Source: Streptomyces sp. NRRL B-3428 (GTDB taxonomy: Bacteria; Actinomycetota; Actinomycetes; Streptomycetales; Streptomycetaceae). From it: a stretch of DNA of 64,000 bases. Below the pieces are notes generated by a model. That model had not been told where the DNA came from and made no database searches. It was given only the letters and a program-made list of their open reading frames with translations. Numbering within the stretch: position 1 is the stretch's first letter; every line of letters begins with the position of its first letter. The position numbers and the translations under genes were made by a program. This document shows, one piece after another, positions 61,254-64,000 of this stretch. The stretch lies in contig JOGW01000023.1 in NCBI GenBank assembly GCA_000721375.1, positions 1-64,000 on the forward strand, read 5' to 3'.

Positions 61254-62195
61254 ATCGCGCTTCGCGACCCGCAGCAGCGCCCCGTGGCCCGGAATCTCGG
61301 CACGCAGCACCTCTTCCACCGCGCCCGCCAGCAGTTCGGGATCCTCGCGCAGAGCCGCCAACTGCTGCGGATGGCGCAAGAGGGCAAGGACGCCGCGGGT
61401 GAAGGCGTTGGCGGTCGTCTCATGGCCCGCGATGATCAATCCACGCACCATGTTGGTCAGCTCGGCGGCGCCCAACTTGTCGGCGTCCTCGTCGCGGGCA
61501 TTGAGCAGTTCATCGATCAGGTCGGCGCGCGGGGAGGAACCGGCGGCCGGAGCACGGCGGTGGTCGGCGACCAGTTCGTCGACGTACGTCGCAAACGCGA
61601 TCCCCGCCTCAAGGCGCTCCTGGGCCGCACTGCCGCCCGTCAGCGACAGCAGCGTGTCCGACCAGCCGCGAAACAGCGTGCTGTCCTTCGCCGGCACTCC
61701 AAGCAGCCGGCAGATCACTTCCATCGGCAGCGGGAAGGCGAACGCGGTCCGCAGATCGGCGGGCGGACCCGCGGCGATCACCTCGTCGAGCAACTCCTCA
61801 GCGATGGTACGAATCTGCGGCCGCCACTTCTCGGCCGCCCGCGGGGTGAACGCGCCCTGCACGATGCGCCGCAGCCGGGCATGTTCGGGCGGGTCCATGT
61901 TGATCAGCGAGTTGGGGTCCTCGCCGAAATCCGCGGCGGCCAACATGCGAGGGGCTCCCGGGTAGCGCAGGTTGCGCGAGAAATCCGGGTTGGTGTGCAC
62001 CTCACGGATGTCGTCGTAGCGGGTGACGAGCAGCACCTCGTCCCCGCTGGGCAACGCGATCGTGCTGACCGGAGCATCCCTGCGGCGCCGGCGGTACGCG
62101 GCCGGACAACTGCCAAAGGGACCTGGCTCAAACGGATACGCACCGCCATCGTCCCCCGCCGCCTCGGACACCGTGGAACTGGAATCGACCGACAT
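60936..62195 (-). CDS. Cytochrome P450
   Basis: A 419-aa soluble bacterial P450. The I-helix reads GLIIAGHETTANAF, the K-helix EEVLRAE (E-x-x-R), the meander region DPDRFAEPEVFDIAR, and the haem loop FGIGPHYCLGANLAR, with the Cys ligand. Length and motifs suggest the CYP105/107-like actinobacterial group, which hydroxylates natural products or xenobiotics with ferredoxin as donor. No ferredoxin gene is adjacent. It is convergent with the SDR gene. A copy of its 3' third sits at 38.8 kb. Confidence 0.93.
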   Translation of the reverse strand: MSVDSSSTVSEAAGDDGGAYPFEPGPFGSCPAAYRRRRRDAPVSTIALPSGDEVLLVTRYDDIREVHTNPDFSRNLRYPGAPRMLAAADFGEDPNSLINMDPPEHARLRRIVQGAFTPRAAEKWRPQIRTIAEELLDEVIAAGPPADLRTAFAFPLPMEVICRLLGVPAKDSTLFRGWSDTLLSLTGGSAAQERLEAGIAFATYVDELVADHRRAPAAGSSPRADLIDELLNARDEDADKLGAAELTNMVRGLIIAGHETTANAFTRGVLALLRHPQQLAALREDPELLAGAVEEVLRAEIPGHGALLRVAKRDVRLPSGGRVRTGQGVLAPFVAANQDPDRFAEPEVFDIARTDNRHLSFGIGPHYCLGANLARVELQVALEVLVTRLPNLRLAVCVEELTWAAGSRVCGLDSLPVTW

Positions 62196-62538
62196 CGCAC
62201 TGCGCCCCTCTCCCCCATCGATGGACCGAGAATGGCAGCTGACGACCCGTCATGTCACCAGCAGGTCGGGCCCATTGCGCATTCACGCGCGTCACGCCGC
62301 ACAGCAGGAAACGGGGTTGGCGATGTGCACTTGTACGCGGGGAGCCGGTTGAGGCGCATCCGGCTTCCGGCCACGTCCCACTTCCCTCGAATGCAGGGCG
62401 AAGAAGAGGAGCAGGGGGCGGACGGCGCTCAGTGATGTCCGGGACGTGAACCCGCGAGCCGGGCGATTTCCCTTCGCACGGCGCGCGGTCAGGTCACGAC
62501 AGTGCCGCTCGCGGTTGCTCACCACCGCACTGGCCGGG
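62196..62538. other. Gap without supportable gene
   Basis: Upstream region of the P450 gene. Short frames show no homology. Confidence 0.4.
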
Positions 62539-63555
62539 TCACACCCCGCGCATGTCTGCGCCGTAGGTGGTGCGGTAGTCGGGGACGACGATCCGGCTCG
62601 TCGGGGACTCCTGGCGGACCTGGGCGACGAACCCGTCCAGGTCCATGACCGGGTCGCGGCGCGGGGGTTGGCTCAGCGGCTCCTCGAAGTTGTCCCAGTG
62701 GACGGGTACGACGACGCCGGGCCGGTCCAGCGCCCGCAGCAGCCGGGGCACGTAGCGGGCGGTGGCGGCGCTGGACGGCACCGCGACCATCGCGAGATCG
62801 GGGTTCAGCCCCTGTACGGCCCGTTCGCAGAAGTCGCTGGCGCCCATCAGGAACGCCGAAGGACCGCCGCTTCCCGCCGTCACCTGGAAGGCGAGCGTAT
62901 CGCCCTCCGGCAGGTCGGAGATGGTCCTCGGGGCCGCGGACGGCGGCGCCTTCAGGGTGCCCGGGGCGAAATAGGTGTGCCGCTTGTTCCGGCTGTGCAG
63001 GCTCGACACGACTTCGACGGTGATCCCGCCGAAGTCCAGTACCTCGCCCCCCTTCACCACTGAGATCTGACCGGGGTCGACGCCGAACGCGACCAGCAGA
63101 TGGAACGTGGTCTCCGTGCCGACGACGCGGGCGCCGGTGGTCTTGGCGATGTAGGGGACATCCGCGATGTGGTCCCAGTGGGAGTGGCTGACCAGGACGA
63201 TCTCAGGGTTGCCGATGTGCTCGCGTATGAGATCGGGGTCGGACTTCAGTTTCGTACCCGGCTGGAAGCCGCCGTCGAACAGACCCGTCTTGAAGCGGGT
63301 GAGGTAGGGGTCGAAGAGCACCGTCCTGCCGTCGGTGTCGATACGCCATCCGGAGGTGCCCAGCCAGCGGAAGGAAGTCGAACCGGCAGCTGGTGCCTGG
63401 CCGTTGGCCGCATCCGGGGCGGCGCCCGTCGAGGCTGCGGCTGTGGCCGGAAGGAGTGGGGCGGCAGCGCCGAGCACGGCGCCGCGCAGCACCGTACGCC
63501 GGCCGAATCCGGGGATGCGCCGCTTCGGGGACTGAGCGTGTGTGTGGTCGTTCAT
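62539..63555 (-). CDS. Exported metallo-beta-lactamase-fold hydrolase
   Basis: A 338-aa protein. Twin-arginine signal: GRRTVLRGAVLGAAAPLLPA. The mature domain starts FRWLGTSGWRIDTDGRTVLF, and the metal motif is VSHSHWDHIADV (H-x-H-x-D-H), with more ligands in SSLHSRNKRH and VPVHWDNFEEP. The group is the UlaG/N-acyl-phosphatidylethanolamine-PLD-like branch, and secreted forms are common in Streptomyces. Its substrate is unknown. It is a single gene. Confidence 0.88.
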   Translation of the reverse strand: MNDHTHAQSPKRRIPGFGRRTVLRGAVLGAAAPLLPATAAASTGAAPDAANGQAPAAGSTSFRWLGTSGWRIDTDGRTVLFDPYLTRFKTGLFDGGFQPGTKLKSDPDLIREHIGNPEIVLVSHSHWDHIADVPYIAKTTGARVVGTETTFHLLVAFGVDPGQISVVKGGEVLDFGGITVEVVSSLHSRNKRHTYFAPGTLKAPPSAAPRTISDLPEGDTLAFQVTAGSGGPSAFLMGASDFCERAVQGLNPDLAMVAVPSSAATARYVPRLLRALDRPGVVVPVHWDNFEEPLSQPPRRDPVMDLDGFVAQVRQESPTSRIVVPDYRTTYGADMRGV

Positions 63556-63638
63556 GGCCTCAGGAGATCAAGGCCAGGCCGCCGCCGTCCAAGATCAAAA
63601 TCTGGGCTTCTTCATATCCGTACGCATATAAGTGCAGG

Positions 63639-64000
63639 TCAGAACCCTTTGTCGCGCAAGAATTCGATGGCAATCCGGGCCGTGGTGCCGATCGCGGAGT
63701 CCACCGCGGCACGCGAGGCGGCCAGCTCCCGCGTCCGGGCGAAGACGGAGACCGCATAGCGACCGCCGTCGGGATAGCGGACGACCCCCGCCTCCATGTG
63801 CAGTCCCGGCAGGGTTCCGGTCTTCGCCGCGACCGTCGCCCCGTCGGGGAAGCCCGATACCAGCCGGTGCCGGAACACTTGTCGGGCCATCAGCTCCCGC
63901 ACCTGCGCGCAGGCGTCCGGCGGGCCCGCCTCGTCACGCCAGATGAGTCCCAGCAACCGGGTGATCTCACGAGGTGTCGCGCTGTTGGTCCGCTGCGGAT
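63639..64000 (-). CDS. Class A beta-lactamase-like serine hydrolase (partial, runs off the window)
   Basis: Only the C-terminal ~120 residues are inside. RTNSATPREITRLLGLIWRD is the helix before the omega-loop side of the active site. VAAKTGTLPGL carries the K-T-G triad, and RYAVSVFARTRELA and the last helix IGTTARIAIEFL complete the fold. Family members hydrolyse beta-lactams or act as related serine peptidases outside the cell. The catalytic S-x-x-K and S-D-N parts lie beyond the window. Confidence 0.8.
   Translation of the reverse strand, partial: PQRTNSATPREITRLLGLIWRDEAGPPDACAQVRELMARQVFRHRLVSGFPDGATVAAKTGTLPGLHMEAGVVRYPDGGRYAVSVFARTRELAASRAAVDSAIGTTARIAIEFLRDKGF

Noticed and set aside
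1-64000. CRISPR arrays and phage structural genes
   Set aside because: No regularly spaced short repeats and no capsid, tail, portal or terminase-like frame were seen.

Overview
The window is about 70% G+C with strong G/C third-position bias. It carries twin-arginine and lipoprotein secretion signals, FHA/Ser-Thr kinases, NsdA-like TPR regulators, STAND ATPases, and abundant IS21/IS481/IS5/IS605 debris. This fits a Streptomyces (or close actinomycete) chromosome, most likely an accessory, arm-like region: pseudogenes, orphan immunity genes and IS scars separate the functional blocks. No rRNA, tRNA or CRISPR array was found.

Layout. (1) 0.4-5.2 kb: two orphan polymorphic-toxin immunity genes (colicin-D-immunity-like, Imm1-like), a LysE exporter, transposase scars, a frameshifted DHFR/RibD-like gene and a mycothiol-dependent maleylpyruvate-isomerase-family protein. 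(2) 5.2-12.4 kb, minus strand: a compact three-gene operon of a kinase-TPR-WD40 protein, a double-AAA+ Clp ATPase and an FHA/zinc-ribbon kinase. This is the strongest candidate for an uncharacterised signalling or conflict system. (3) 12.4-19 kb: MmyB-type regulator remnant, unknown proteins, SUKH-like immunity fragment, a divergent AraC/phytanoyl-CoA-dioxygenase pair with a repeat-rich operator region, and integrase/IS remnants. (4) 19.2-36.8 kb: a carbohydrate island. It holds a GH95-like enzyme with lectin domain, a ribose-type ABC importer, a MalEFG-type ABC importer, a LacI regulator, a GH43_24 exo-beta-1,3-galactanase with CBM13, a GH30 gene broken by deletion and by an IS605-type TnpB element, and a GH35 beta-galactosidase. 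Three near-identical 16-bp palindromes lie before the MalEFG operon, between lacI and GH43, and before GH35. Together these read as an arabinogalactan (type II galactan) utilisation regulon. (5) 37-50.6 kb: IS, permease and P450 scars, LysR/M4 metalloprotease pair with a tandem hairpin terminator, a STAND ATPase, a broken M23 peptidase, an NsdA-like regulator and a 907-bp element with inverted repeats and target duplication carrying a secreted-protein gene. (6) 50.9-63.6 kb: a possible small-molecule locus with two different PLP decarboxylases, a coupled 84-aa Cys-tailed protein, two metallo-beta-lactamase-fold hydrolases, a SnoaL-like protein, an aldehyde dehydrogenase lacking its catalytic Glu, a half-size CoA-transferase-like protein, a 5'-truncated adenylation domain, an SDR with a probable frameshift and a CYP. 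The window ends inside a class A beta-lactamase-like gene.

How the parts work together. In the carbohydrate island the secreted GH43 (and formerly GH30) would release galactose and beta-1,6-galacto-oligosaccharides. The MalEFG-type importer would take them up, GH35 would hydrolyse them inside the cell, and LacI would repress all of it until the inducer appears. In the 51-63 kb locus, decarboxylases, dehydrogenase, adenylation domain, SDR and P450 could process an amino-acid-derived amine, but several members are truncated or lack key residues, so the locus may be decaying or highly specialised.
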